Positions 22,001 through 32,474 of a stretch of 64,000 nt of DNA are shown one piece after another (position 1 is the first letter of the stretch; each line of letters begins with the position of its first letter). Source of the DNA: Pleurodeles waltl (lineage: Eukaryota > Chordata > Amphibia > Caudata > Salamandridae); the NCBI RefSeq assembly GCF_031143425.1, contig NC_090448.1:531358313-531422312 (forward strand), read 5' to 3'. The translations under genes were made by a program, and so were the position numbers. The notes under the pieces are model-generated. The model had not been told where the DNA came from. It saw only the letters and a program-made list of their open reading frames with translations, and ran no database searches.

Positions 22001-23200
22001 TCTCAAATTTGTGAGATGCTGTGTTTTAGTCTTTAATACTAACACCTTAACCGAATCCAGGACATGGCATTCAAAGGAAATCCCATCACAATGTTTTCAC
22101 ACTTCTCAAAACTCAGACTCACTGCAGCCACCGATTTCAGGCATCCCGGCAAAGAGTCCTCTACAAGATCAAGAGTCACCAAAAAGTAGGCGATGGGACT
22201 TTTGTAGCCTCCATGAATTCGGGTTAGCACTGAGAGAGCACAGCCCTCTCTCTCACTGCAAAACGTAATGAATTATTTTAAGTAGTATGGTATTCACAGT
22301 CCCAGGGCATGATAGAGACTCTCTTTCAGCTCTAGGAATGATTTCATGCATTTGTTGTCCCATGGAATCGGACTAGCTACATCTTTGTGAGTCACCCTCA
22401 GTATAGGCTTTGCCACCAAGAAAAAGTGGGTATTTACTGTCTACATTAGCCAACCATTCCAAAAAACATTCTGACTTCTTTGTGAAACTTTGGGGAATAT
22501 AATTCTCAAAATCATTTCAACTCTTTCTCTGGACACTTTCCTCACAGCTTTTTCAATAATGTATCCCAGGTATTTTACTTCTCTCTGACAGTATTGTAAT
22601 TTGTTAGGTTATACTTTCTGTCCATTCTCAGCCAAATGGTTTAACAAAGCTGTGAAATCCATTTGACAATTTTCTTTATTACCTGATGCAACCAAGCGGT
22701 TATCAATGTACTAAATCAGAACTGAACTTCTGACAGTGTTAAAGACTCCAGATTCTTTTTCAGTGTCTGATAAAAAGGGATGGGCTCTGTATGTACCCTT
22801 GTGGGACACAAGACCATATTAATACCTTCTCTCTGAATATGAAGGAGAATAAGAATTGACTATCTTCGTGCAAAGGTATTGAAAAGAAAGCCTGACACAA
22901 GTCATTCACTGTGAACCACTCAGCTGTACATGGAATCTGGTAAAATATGGTCAATGGATTCAGTACCACAGGACTTCATGGGATTACTATTTCATTTATC
23001 TTTCTCAAGTCCTGCACTATCCTGAGCTTGCCATTAGACTTCCTTAATCGCATAAGTGGTGAGGTGCATGGAATTCCAATTAGTTCTCTCAAAATGCCTT
23101 TCTCTAGCATTTCATTAATCAGAGGTGTGATTCCTTCTATCACTTCTGGAGTCATTGGGTAAGGCAGTGTACTCAGAAAAACTGTGTTTGTTTGGTTTTG
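22001..23200 (-). pseudogene. ERV-A reverse transcriptase remnant
   Basis: Recognisable pieces on minus are FTVNDLCQAFFSIPLHEDSQ (about 22845-22910, first catalytic Asp region) and VPQGYIQSPSLF (about 22770-22805). The catalytic box near 22700-22715 reads YIDN instead of Y-x-D-D, directly after an in-frame stop. The block at 22969-22760 is the longest open part. Multiple stops and a lost second Asp make it inactive. Downstream lies the connection domain, with little recognisable. Confidence 0.78.
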
Positions 23201-23298
23201 TTTATTTGAACTGGCTCAACTCCTTTGATCAGTTCAATGTCAATTTCTGTTATATCCCACACTACAGGTGTAAGCTCTTCATTAGCTCATTATGCAAA

Positions 23299-23708
23299 TT
23301 ATTTAATAGTAACATGGGATAAAACGTTTGTTTCCCCTTTGTTAAATTTTAATTCAATGTCATTGTCATGTGTTTGAAACTCAACTCCATTTGTAGTACA
23401 ACTGATGGTGCAATTAAACTTGCACAATAAATCCCTTCCTAATAGATTAACAGGACTCAAATCAAATACTACAAACTGATGCTTTTCTTCAAAGGAACCT
23501 ATTTTTACAGATACCTCTTCTGAAATTGGGTTGGTAACCTGTTTATTTGCAACTCCCACAACTTGTATTTCTCTTCCAGAGAGGGGTGGTCTGGTACTTC
23601 CACTATTCTCACAGTGGAACTGATAGCTCCAGTGTCAATAAGAAATGACAATGGGTGGCCATCTAGATAAGGTCCACTCTGGTCTACCTCTAAGATTGCA
23701 CCAAGCAT
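23299..23708 (-). pseudogene. ERV-A protease remnant
   Basis: Two overlapping frames hold the two hallmark motifs of a retroviral aspartic protease. These are HPLSFLIDTGAISS (about 23610-23650) and VNLLGRDLLCKFN (about 23420-23460), about 60 residues apart as in a one-domain retropepsin. A frame change between them (overlap 23505-23559) breaks the gene. It lies between the gag zinc knuckle and RT, as in a normal provirus. Confidence 0.8.
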
Positions 23709-23739
23709 GCAATCTGCCTTCCTCCTTGGGAACCGTCAT

Positions 23740-26012
23740 TGTGACATGCCGGAGTTTAGCATCTCATTGTTATCAATCATTGGGAATTGTTGAATTTCAT
23801 TGTGATTTTGAGCCTGCACCATGTTTCGATTCATTCTAGGCAATTGGTTCTGATTAAAACCATGTAAGCTGAATCACAGGGGCTTGTGGCATAGGTATAT
23901 TTTTATTTTGTACGGGGTCTTGTATTTGTCATACTGGAACAATTGAACTTGATTCACATCGTGAATCTGATTATTTGTTTTGCAACTGGATTAAACCTAC
24001 ATTCCTGCTTCCAATGCCCCATCCTGTTGCACACATGACAGGTAGTCATTTTCTTCTGCATTGCACCATTAACACCTGTACCTGGATCAACAGGAACACC
24101 TCTTTCTTGCAACACCTATACTCCTGTCTGAATTCCACTCAATGGTATGCCTTTCTTATTCTGAATTGCACCAACATTCTCGGCACCTGATGGATTTTAA
24201 AAGCCCTGTTGCGCAAACTTTGTCTTAGCCAACATGAATTTCTGTTTAATGTTTCAATGCTTCATCTCCTGCTGATCCCTACAGTGCTATGCATACTCTA
24301 AGATTTCATCTAAAGTCTTTGTCTGCCAACAAGTCACATTCTGCTGTATATGCTGACAAATCTCAGGCCTCAAGCCAATCAGAAAAGTGGTAAAGAAAAA
24401 CCTCATTTCTCCCGGATCTAGATATGTCTGTCCTATAGACTGCTGAAAAGCCTTCATCAATTGCTTGCAGAACTTGTGCACTGTTTCCTTAACATGCTGT
24501 TGCATTTTATTTTACTTCAGATAATTCAGATTCCTAGGCAAAAACGACCTTTCCAAAATGTTATTGCCTCATTATACTTGGTCATAACCACAGGTGATGG
24601 CGCATTATTAACAGGATCTCTTGGATGCTCTGAATTTGGCCATTGAACAGCAATCTTACATTCTACCCACAAGTTACTCTGAATCACAATGTCAAAGAAG
24701 GCATCTAAATCAACCCACAGCACTCTAGATAGTATCACAAACCTCTCACCTTAGTAAATTATAAAAGGTCTCCACTACTCCAAGGAATAAGTAGACATGC
24801 TCTGCCTGGTAGTTTTCTCAATGGGAATGCTGCAATCTATCCTTTTTCGCCAGCTGCTCTTTCTGCTTTTTTTTCTCCTCAGCCTCTTCAGCTTGTTTCC
24901 TTTTCTTGTCCTGCTTTTGTGCCCACTTAACTTTATTTTACCATCATCACATAATTGGTTCTGTGAGATGAATTTGCAACCCAGGAGAGCGTATGTTTTC
25001 AATTGGCTTGTTAACCAGTGGCACTCTGAAGCTTCTCTGCACTGGTACATTTTTGGAAATATCTACATCATATTTATTTGCCAATTCTGATGACTGATCA
25101 TGCAACATGGCAGTCTTTCTCATAATCTCTTTCCACAAATAAGCCAACTCCTTTTCTTGGTGTTGCTGTATGTGCTCAAGGGTTAAACATCTCCTCAGAA
25201 TGTCCTCTAATTTGACCTTAATTTTGGGTACATTTGTTGGCCTTTCCCCTTGAGTAACTGGACTAGGTTCTACACTTGCACTAGTACTTGGCCTTTCTGT
25301 ATCCTCCACTTTCGTACAGTTCTGAAGAACTTATTCAGTCCAACTAGGAACTCACCCTTCTCTTACACTCCCTTCAGATGGTGTAGTCTGTATCAAAAAG
25401 ACAACACCTGCCTTCCCCTAATGCCTGAATATTATGTGGTGGAGTCCACACAACAATCTGTGAAACCTGTGAAGTTGGGACAAATCTAGTTACTTGAGTA
25501 TTCTCTGTTGTTTGCTAAATTACTGGAGTCGGTGTAACCTGTGTAGGTACTGTCTGTTGAGTAACTAATCCAGTCACTTGAGCAGTTGTGACCAGGTTAA
25601 CTCCAGTAACTCCATGCAGGAGGTATCGTCTGAGATGTGCTAATTTAAACAAGAGCACTAGTAACTGCTTGTTGGATTACAGGCTGCCCAATAACAGGCT
25701 GCACTATCCCTGACTGTGTATATAATATATCATCTCCAGAGTTGGAATCAGTATATATCTTTTGTTCATCCTTTACCTCACTCTCACCCATAAAATTATT
25801 TCTGGGTGGCCTTTCATAATCTTTTGTCCCATCTGTTTCTTTTTTTGTACATAGGGGATACAACTAATACCTTCAGCTACAATATTCCTCCATACTGGTG
25901 CTCTTTAATCCCAAACTGCAGCTGCATAATTTCTTATAACTCTTTTAGTCTTCCACTCATACCTCTCCTTGTTATGTTTTAATGCCATCCTTTCCCATTT
26001 GCATAATGCCTC
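23740..26012 (-). pseudogene. ERV-A gag remnant (capsid, nucleocapsid, linker)
   Basis: From high to low coordinates: a polar Gln/Pro/Thr-rich linker (25863-25645), an acidic-to-basic segment (25309-24947) with a helical run, and a lysine-rich patch near 24900. A capsid-like region (24738-24287) follows, with YNEAITFWKGRF and the major-homology-like stretch around FFTTFLIGLRPEI. Last is one zinc knuckle CHVCNRMGHWKQEC (CX2CX4HX4C) at about 24000-24040. Stops divide these pieces. Element B is inserted at 26012/36431, separating this part from the matrix/leader end. Confidence 0.72.
26008..26012. repeat. Target site duplication of element B, left copy (GCCTC)
   Basis: GCCTC immediately precedes the TG of the left LTR and recurs at 36431-36435 right after the CA of the right LTR. 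Confidence 0.9.
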
Positions 26013-28666
26013 TGTAAGGAAATGCCTCCTTGGCATGGTTACCCCCTGACTTTTTGCCTTTGCTGATGCTATGTTTTGAATTGAAAGTGTGCTGAGGCCT
26101 GCTAACCAGGCCCCAGCACCAGTGTTCTTTCCCTAAACCTGTACTTTTGTATCCACAATTGGCACACCCTGGCATCCAGATAAGTCCCTTGTAAATGGTA
26201 CCCCTGGTACCAAGGGCCCTGATGCCAAGGGAGGTCTCTAAGGGCTGCAGCATGTCTTATACCACCCTGGCGACCCCTCACTCAGCACAGACACACTGCT
26301 TGCCAGCTTGTGTGTGCTGGTGAGAACAAAGCGAGTAAGTCGACATGGCACTCCCCTCAGGGTTCCATGCTAGCCTCTCACTGCCTATGCAGGTGTAGAT
26401 AAGTCACCCCTCTAGTAGGCCTTACAGCCCTAAGGCAGGGTGCACTACACCATAGGTGAGGGCACCAGTGCATGAGCACTGTGCCCCTACAGTGTCTAAG
26501 CAAAACCTTAGACATTGTAAGTGCAGGGTAGCCATAAGAGTATATGGTCTGGGAGTCTGTTTTACACGAACTCCACAGCACCATAATGGCTACACTGAAA
26601 ACTGGGAAGTTTGGTATCAAACTTCTCAGCACAATAAATGCACACTGATGCCAGTGTACATTTTATTGTGAAATACACCCCAGAGGGCACCTTAGAGGTG
26701 CCCCCTGAAACCTTAACCGACTATCTGTGTAGGCTGACTGGTTCCAGCAGCCTGCCACAACCGAGACATGTTGCGGGCCCCATGGGGAGAGTGCCTTTGT
26801 CACTCTGAGGCCAGTAACAAAGTCTGCACTGGGTGGAGATGCTAACACCTCCCCCAGGCAGGAGCTGTCACACCTGGCGGTGAGCCTCAAAGTCTCACCC
26901 CTTTGTGCCAGCACCGCAGGACACTCCAGCTAGTGGAGTTGCCCGCCCCCAAGGCCGGAGAAAATAATGACAATAAGAAGGAGTCACTGGCCAGTCAGGA
27001 CAGCCCCTAAGGTGTCCTGAGCTGAAGTGACTCTAACTTTTAGAAATCCTCCATCTTGCAGATGGAGGATTCCCCAATAGGATTAGGGATGTGACCCCCT
27101 CCCCTTGGGAGGAGGCACAAAGAGGGTGTACCCACCCTCAGGGCTAGTAGCCATTGGCTTCTAACCCCCCAGACCTAAACACGCCCTTAAATTTATTATT
27201 TAAGGGCTTCCCTGAACCTAAGAATTTAGATTCCTGAAACTACAAGAAGAAGAGGACTGCTGAGCTGAAAAACCCCTGCAGAGGAAGAACAGAAGACACC
27301 AACTGCTTTGGCCCCAGACTTACCGGCCTGTCTCCTGCCTTCCAAAGAAACCTGCTCCAGCGACGCTTTCCAAGGGACCAGCGACCTCTGAATCCTCTGA
27401 GGACTGCCCTGCTTCAAGAAAGACAAGAAACTCCCGAGGACAGCGGCACTGCTCCAAAAGAACTGCAACTTTGTTTCAAGGAGCAGATTTAAAGACCCCT
27501 GCAACTCCCCGCCAGAAGCGTGAGACTTGCAACACTGCACCCGGCGACCCCGACTCGACTGGTGGATAACCAACACCTCAGGGAGGACCCTCCGGTGACT
27601 CCAAGACCGTGAGTAACCAAAGTTGTCCCCCCTGAGCCCCCACAGCGACGCCTGCAGAGGGAATCCCGAGGCTCCCCCTGACCGCGACTGCCTGAACTCC
27701 ATTTCCTGACGGCTGGAAAAGACCCTGCACCCGCAGCCCCCAGCACCTAAAGGAACGGAACTCCTGTGCAGGAGTGACCCCCAGGAGGCCCTCTCCCTTG
27801 CCCAGGTGGTGGCTACCCCGAGGAGCCCCCCCCTTGCCTGCCTGCAACGCTGAAGAGACCCCTTGGTCCCTCATTGAAAACCATTGAAAACCCGACGCGT
27901 GTTTGCACACTGCACCCGGCCGCCCCCGCGCTGCTGAGGGTGTACTTTTTGGGCTGACTTGTGTCCCCCCCGGTGCCCTACAAAACCCCCCTGGTCTGCC
28001 CTCCGAAGACACGGGTACTTACCTGCTGGCAGACTGGAACCGGGGCACCCCCTTCTCTCCATTGAAGCCTATGTGTTTTGGGCACCTCTTTGACCTCTGC
28101 ACCTGACCGGCCCTGAGCTGCTGGTGTGGTAACTTTGGGGTTGCTCTGAACCCCCAACGGTGGGCTACCTTGGACCCAAAACTGTGACCTGTAAGTGACT
28201 TACTTACCTGTTAAAACTAACATTACTTTACCTCCCCCAGGAACTGTGAAAATTGCAGTGTCCACTTTTAAAACAGCTTATTGTGTTTTATGTAAAAAGT
28301 ATACATGCTAATGTAATGATTCAAAGTCCCCAAAGTACTTACCTGCAATACCTTTTAAATGAGATATTACATGTAGAATTTGAACCTGTGGTTCTTAAAA
28401 TAAACTAAGAAAATATATTTTTCTATAACAAAACCTATTGGCTGGATTTGTCTCTGAGTGTGTGTTCCTCATTTATTGCCTGTGTGTATGTACAACAAAT
28501 GCTTAACACTACTCCTTGGATAAGCCTACTGCTCGACCACACTACCACAAAATAGAGCATTAGTATTATCTCTTTTTGACACTATCTTACCTCTAAGGGG
28601 AACCCTTGGACTCTGTGCATACTATTCCTTACTTTGAAATAGTGCATACAGAGCCAACTTCCTACA
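26013..28666 (+). repeat. 5' LTR of element B (2654 bp)
   Basis: Begins TGTAAGGAA and ends TTCCTACA, short inverted termini with TG...CA. A TATA-like AT-rich box (TTAAATTTATTATTTAA) is at about 27185-27202, so transcription likely starts about 1.2 kb in and leaves a long R-U5. AATAAA is at 28399. Frames inside it are not coding; the same frames recur in the right LTR because the sequence does. Confidence 0.95.
28399..28404 (+). terminator. Candidate poly(A) signal in the element B LTR
   Basis: AATAAA followed by a T-rich stretch. The same signal recurs in the right LTR near 36165, where it would end the genomic transcript. Confidence 0.55.
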
Positions 28667-28931
28667 TTGGTGGATCAGCGGTGGGGTACAAGACTTTGCA
28701 TTTGCTGGACTACTCAGCCAATACCTGATCACACGACAAATTCCAAAAATTGTCATTAGAAATTGATTTTCGCAATTTGAAATTTTTCTAAATTCTTAAA
28801 AGACCTGCTAGGGCCTTGTGTTAGTCCCTGTTAGCATTTCCTTTTAGAGTTTAAAAGTTTGGTAAACGTTTCAATTAGATCCTAGAACTAGTTTTAGTTT
28901 CTTAAAAAGTATTCCAACTTTTAGAAGCATA
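28667..28931 (+). promoter_or_regulatory. Element B primer-binding site and leader
   Basis: One base after the LTR the sequence reads TGGTGGATCAGCGGTGGG (28668-28685), a TGG-start PBS at the same offset as in element A. The rest is an AT-rich leader of about 245 bases without long frames, ending at the gag ATG 28932. tRNA identity not determined. Confidence 0.7.
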
Positions 28932-29804
28932 ATGTCTAATACAGATGTGAATGTGGTGGAACTCGACACCACACCTTACCTCCATCTACAGATGAGAGAG
29001 CTAAGGTCACTCTGTAAACTAAAGAAAATAGCAATGGGCTCCAGACCTTCCAAACTACAGCTCCAGGAGCTGTTGGCAGAGTTTGAAAGAGCCAACCCCT
29101 CTGAGGATGGCAACACAGAGGATGAGTATAGTGACTTGGAGGGTGATTCCCCCCCACCAGTCCTATCTAGGGAGGACAGGGCCTCTCAAGCCCTGACTCC
29201 ACAAATCATAGTCAGAGATGCTGGTTCCTTCACAGGAGGGACCAACCTCTCTGAAATCACTGAGGATAACTCCAGTGAAGAGGACATCCAGTTAGCCAGG
29301 ATGGCCAAAAGATTGGCTTTGGAAAGACAGATCCTAGCCATAGAAAGGGAAAGACAAGAGATGGGCCTAGGACCCATCAATGGTGGCAGCAACATAAATA
29401 GGGTCAGAGATTCTCCTGACATGTTGAAAATCCCTAAAGGGATTGTAACTAAATATGAAGATGGTGATGACATCACCAAATGGTTCACAGCTTTTGAGAG
29501 GGCTTGTGTAACCAGAAAAGTGAACAAATCTCACTGGGGTGCTCTCCTTTGGGAAATGTTCACAGGAAAGTGTAGGGATAGACTCCTCACACTCTCTGGA
29601 AAAGATGCAGAATCTTATGACCTCATGAAGGGTACCCTGATTGAGGGCTTTGGATTCTCCACTGAGGAGAATAGGATTAGATTCAGGGGTGCTCAAAAAT
29701 CCTCGAGCCAGACCTGGGTTGACTTTGTAGACTACTCAGTAAAAACACTAGATGGTTGGATTCAAGGCAGTGGTGTAAGTAATTATGATGGGCTGTACAA
29801 TTGA
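28932..29804 (+). CDS. gag N-terminal and capsid region of element B
   Basis: ATG at 28932 opens 290 codons ending at TGA 29802-29804. The first 50 residues hold a SAP-like helix pair (LRSLCKLKKI...GSRPSKLQLQELL). A long acidic linker follows, then a Gln/Arg-rich helix (MAKRLALERQILAIERER). The capsid begins about residue 175 (DDITKWFTAFERACVTRKV). The C-terminal block, WVDFVDYSVKTLDGWIQ, starts the SCAN-like half of capsid, and the stop falls inside it. The next frame (29808) continues in the same phase and holds the rest of that fold. Gag would package the RNA and form cytoplasmic particles. Confidence 0.88.
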   Translation: MSNTDVNVVELDTTPYLHLQMRELRSLCKLKKIAMGSRPSKLQLQELLAEFERANPSEDGNTEDEYSDLEGDSPPPVLSREDRASQALTPQIIVRDAGSFTGGTNLSEITEDNSSEEDIQLARMAKRLALERQILAIERERQEMGLGPINGGSNINRVRDSPDMLKIPKGIVTKYEDGDDITKWFTAFERACVTRKVNKSHWGALLWEMFTGKCRDRLLTLSGKDAESYDLMKGTLIEGFGFSTEENRIRFRGAQKSSSQTWVDFVDYSVKTLDGWIQGSGVSNYDGLYN

Positions 29805-29807
29805 TTT

Positions 29808-32465
29808 GTGAAAGAACACCTGTTAAGTAATTGTTTCAATGACAAACTGCATCAGCATCTGGTAGACCTAGGACCAATTTCTCCCCAAGAATTGGGAAAG
29901 AAGGCGGACCATTGGGTCAAGACTAGGGTGTCCAAAACTTCCACAGGGGGTGACCAAAAGAAAGGGGTCACAAAACCTCCCCAGGGGAAGGGTGGTGAGA
30001 CAGCCAAAAACAAAAATAGTAAAGAGTCTTCTACAGCCCCCCAAAAACCTGCACAGGAGGGTGGGCCCAGAGCCTCTTCACAAAACAATTCTGGATACAA
30101 GGGTAAAAACTTTGATCCCAAAAAGGCCTGGTGTCGTAGCTGTAGTCAGTCTGGACACCAAACTGGAGACAAGGCCTGTCCCAAGAAAAATACCACTTCA
30201 AACTCCACTCCAGCTAACACTGGAATGGCTAGTATCCAAGTGGGGTCAACAGTGTGCCCAGAGCAAATCAGGTGTCACACTGAAGCTACATTAGTCTCTG
30301 AGGGTGGGGTGGATTTAGCCACACTGGCTGCCTGGCCTCCTAACATGCAAAAATACAGGCAGCAGCTCTTAATTAATGGGACAAGTGTAGAGGTCCTGAG
30401 GGATACAGGTGCCAGTGTCACTATGGTGACAGAGAAACTGGTTTCCCCTGGCCAATACCTGGCTGGACAAACTTATCCAGTCACCAACGCTGACAATCAG
30501 ACTAAAGTACATCCCATTGCTATGGTAACTTTAGAGTGGGGAGGGGTCAATGGCCTGAAACAGTTGGTGGTCTCCTCAAATATCCCAGTAGACTGTTTGC
30601 TTGGAAATGACCTGGAGTCCTCAGCATGGGCTGAGGTAGGACTGAAAACCCATGCAGCCATGCTGGGTATCCCTGAACTGGTGTGTGTCAAGACAAGGGC
30701 ACAGTGCAAGGCACAGGGTGAAAAAGTAGAGCTGGAGTCTGGAAGAAAGGCCCAGCCTACCAAGAGAAAAGAAAAGTCAGCTGGGAAACCAGCTGCAACA
30801 CAACAAGAAAAAGAGAACCTCTCTTCTCAGGAAGAAGTTCTGCCCTCTGAGGGAACTGAGCCTATGGAGCTGGAACCTTATCAGGTTGAGCTCTTAGGCC
30901 CAGGGGGACCCTCAAGGGAGGAGTTGTGTAAGGGACAAGAAACCTGTCCCTCTCTTGAAGGCCTTAGGCAGCAAGCTGCTGAAGAGTCCAAAGGCAAGAA
31001 AAATGGAACACATAGGGTCTATTGGGAAGATGGACTCCTGTACACTGAGGCAAGAGATCCCAAACCTGGTGCGACTAGGAGAGTGGTAGTGCCTCAGAGT
31101 TTCAGAGAGTTTATTCTGACCTTAGCCCATGATATTCCCCTTGCTGGGCATTTGGGACAAACCAAGACGTGGGAGAGGTTAGTCAACCACTTCTACTGGC
31201 CCAATATGTCCCAGAAGGTTAAGGAGTTTTGCATCTCCTGTCCCACCTGTCAAGCCAGTGGTAAGACAGGTGGACATCCAAAGGCCCCCCTCATTCCACT
31301 TCCAGTGGTGGGGGTCCCCTTTGAAAGAGTGGGTGTGGACATAGTGGGTCCACTTGAACCTCCCACAGCCTCAGGAAATATGTACATCCTAGTAGTAGTG
31401 GATCATGCTACTAGGTATCCTGAAGCTATTCCCCTTAGGTCGACTACTGCCCCTGCAGTAGCCAAGGCCCTCATTGGTATCTTTACCAGAGTGGGCTTCC
31501 CTAAGGAGGTGGTGTCTGACAGAGGTACCAACTTCATGTCAGCATACCTAAAACACATATGGAATGAGTGTGGAGTGACTTATAAGTTCACTACACCATA
31601 TCATCCACAAACTAATGGCCTTGTTGAGAGATTCAACGAGACATTAAAGGGCATGATCATGGGGCTCCCAGAAAAACTCAAAAGGAGATGGGATGTCCTC
31701 CTGCCATGTCTGCTTTTCGCTTACAGAGAGGTGCCTCAGAAGGGAGTAGGGTTCTCACCCTTTGAACTTCTGTTTGGCCACCCTGTAAGGGGACCACTTG
31801 CTCTTGTTAAAGAAGGCTGGGAGAGACCTGTTCATGAGCCTAAACAAGACATAGTGGACTATGTACTTGGCCTTTGCTCAAGAATGGCAGAGTACATGGA
31901 AAAGGCAAGTAAAAACCTTGAGGCCAGCCAACAGCTCCAGAAGTTTTGGTATGACCAAAAGGCTGCAATGGTTGAATTTCAACCAGGGCAGAAAGTCTGG
32001 GTTTTGGAGCTTGTGGCTCCCAGGGCACTTCAGGACAGATGGAGTGGCCCTTACCCAATCCTGGAAAAGAAGAGTCAGGTCACCTACCTGGTGGACCTAG
32101 GCACAAGCAGGAGCCCCAAGAGGGTGATCCATGTAAACCGCCTAAAACTCTTCCATGATAGGGCTGATGTGAATCTGTTGATGGTAATAGATGAGGAGCA
32201 GGAAGCTGAGAGTGAGCCTCTCCCTGATCTCCTCTCATCAGACCCTAAAGATGGCTCAGTGGATGGAGTGATCTATTCAGACACCCTCTCTGGCCAACAG
32301 CAAGCTGACTGTAGGAAGGTCCTACAACAGTTTGCTGAGCTCTTTTCCCTAACCCCTGGTCAGACACACCTGTGTACCCATGATGTGGACACAGGAGACA
32401 GCATGCCTGTCAAAAACAAAATCTTCAGACAGTCTGATCAAGTTAAGGAAAGCATCAAGGTGTAA
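29808..32465 (+). CDS. Capsid end, nucleocapsid, protease and integrase of element B
   Basis: 885 codons in phase with 28932, opening after the TGA; 29808 is a GTG and not a natural start. Residues 1-40 complete the capsid, then a Lys/Ser-rich linker. A zinc knuckle at 109-124 has spacing CX2CX4HX6C, two residues longer than usual. Protease has DTG at 199-201 and LLGND at 264-268. Integrase has H441/H448 with C475/C478, then D511, D571 and E607 (DD35E, all present). A GPY-type module (RWSGPYPI) and a long tail lead toward RT. TAA at 32463-32465 ends the frame before RT. Confidence 0.93.
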   Translation: MKEHLLSNCFNDKLHQHLVDLGPISPQELGKKADHWVKTRVSKTSTGGDQKKGVTKPPQGKGGETAKNKNSKESSTAPQKPAQEGGPRASSQNNSGYKGKNFDPKKAWCRSCSQSGHQTGDKACPKKNTTSNSTPANTGMASIQVGSTVCPEQIRCHTEATLVSEGGVDLATLAAWPPNMQKYRQQLLINGTSVEVLRDTGASVTMVTEKLVSPGQYLAGQTYPVTNADNQTKVHPIAMVTLEWGGVNGLKQLVVSSNIPVDCLLGNDLESSAWAEVGLKTHAAMLGIPELVCVKTRAQCKAQGEKVELESGRKAQPTKRKEKSAGKPAATQQEKENLSSQEEVLPSEGTEPMELEPYQVELLGPGGPSREELCKGQETCPSLEGLRQQAAEESKGKKNGTHRVYWEDGLLYTEARDPKPGATRRVVVPQSFREFILTLAHDIPLAGHLGQTKTWERLVNHFYWPNMSQKVKEFCISCPTCQASGKTGGHPKAPLIPLPVVGVPFERVGVDIVGPLEPPTASGNMYILVVVDHATRYPEAIPLRSTTAPAVAKALIGIFTRVGFPKEVVSDRGTNFMSAYLKHIWNECGVTYKFTTPYHPQTNGLVERFNETLKGMIMGLPEKLKRRWDVLLPCLLFAYREVPQKGVGFSPFELLFGHPVRGPLALVKEGWERPVHEPKQDIVDYVLGLCSRMAEYMEKASKNLEASQQLQKFWYDQKAAMVEFQPGQKVWVLELVAPRALQDRWSGPYPILEKKSQVTYLVDLGTSRSPKRVIHVNRLKLFHDRADVNLLMVIDEEQEAESEPLPDLLSSDPKDGSVDGVIYSDTLSGQQQADCRKVLQQFAELFSLTPGQTHLCTHDVDTGDSMPVKNKIFRQSDQVKESIKV

Positions 32466-32474
32466 GTCCACAAG

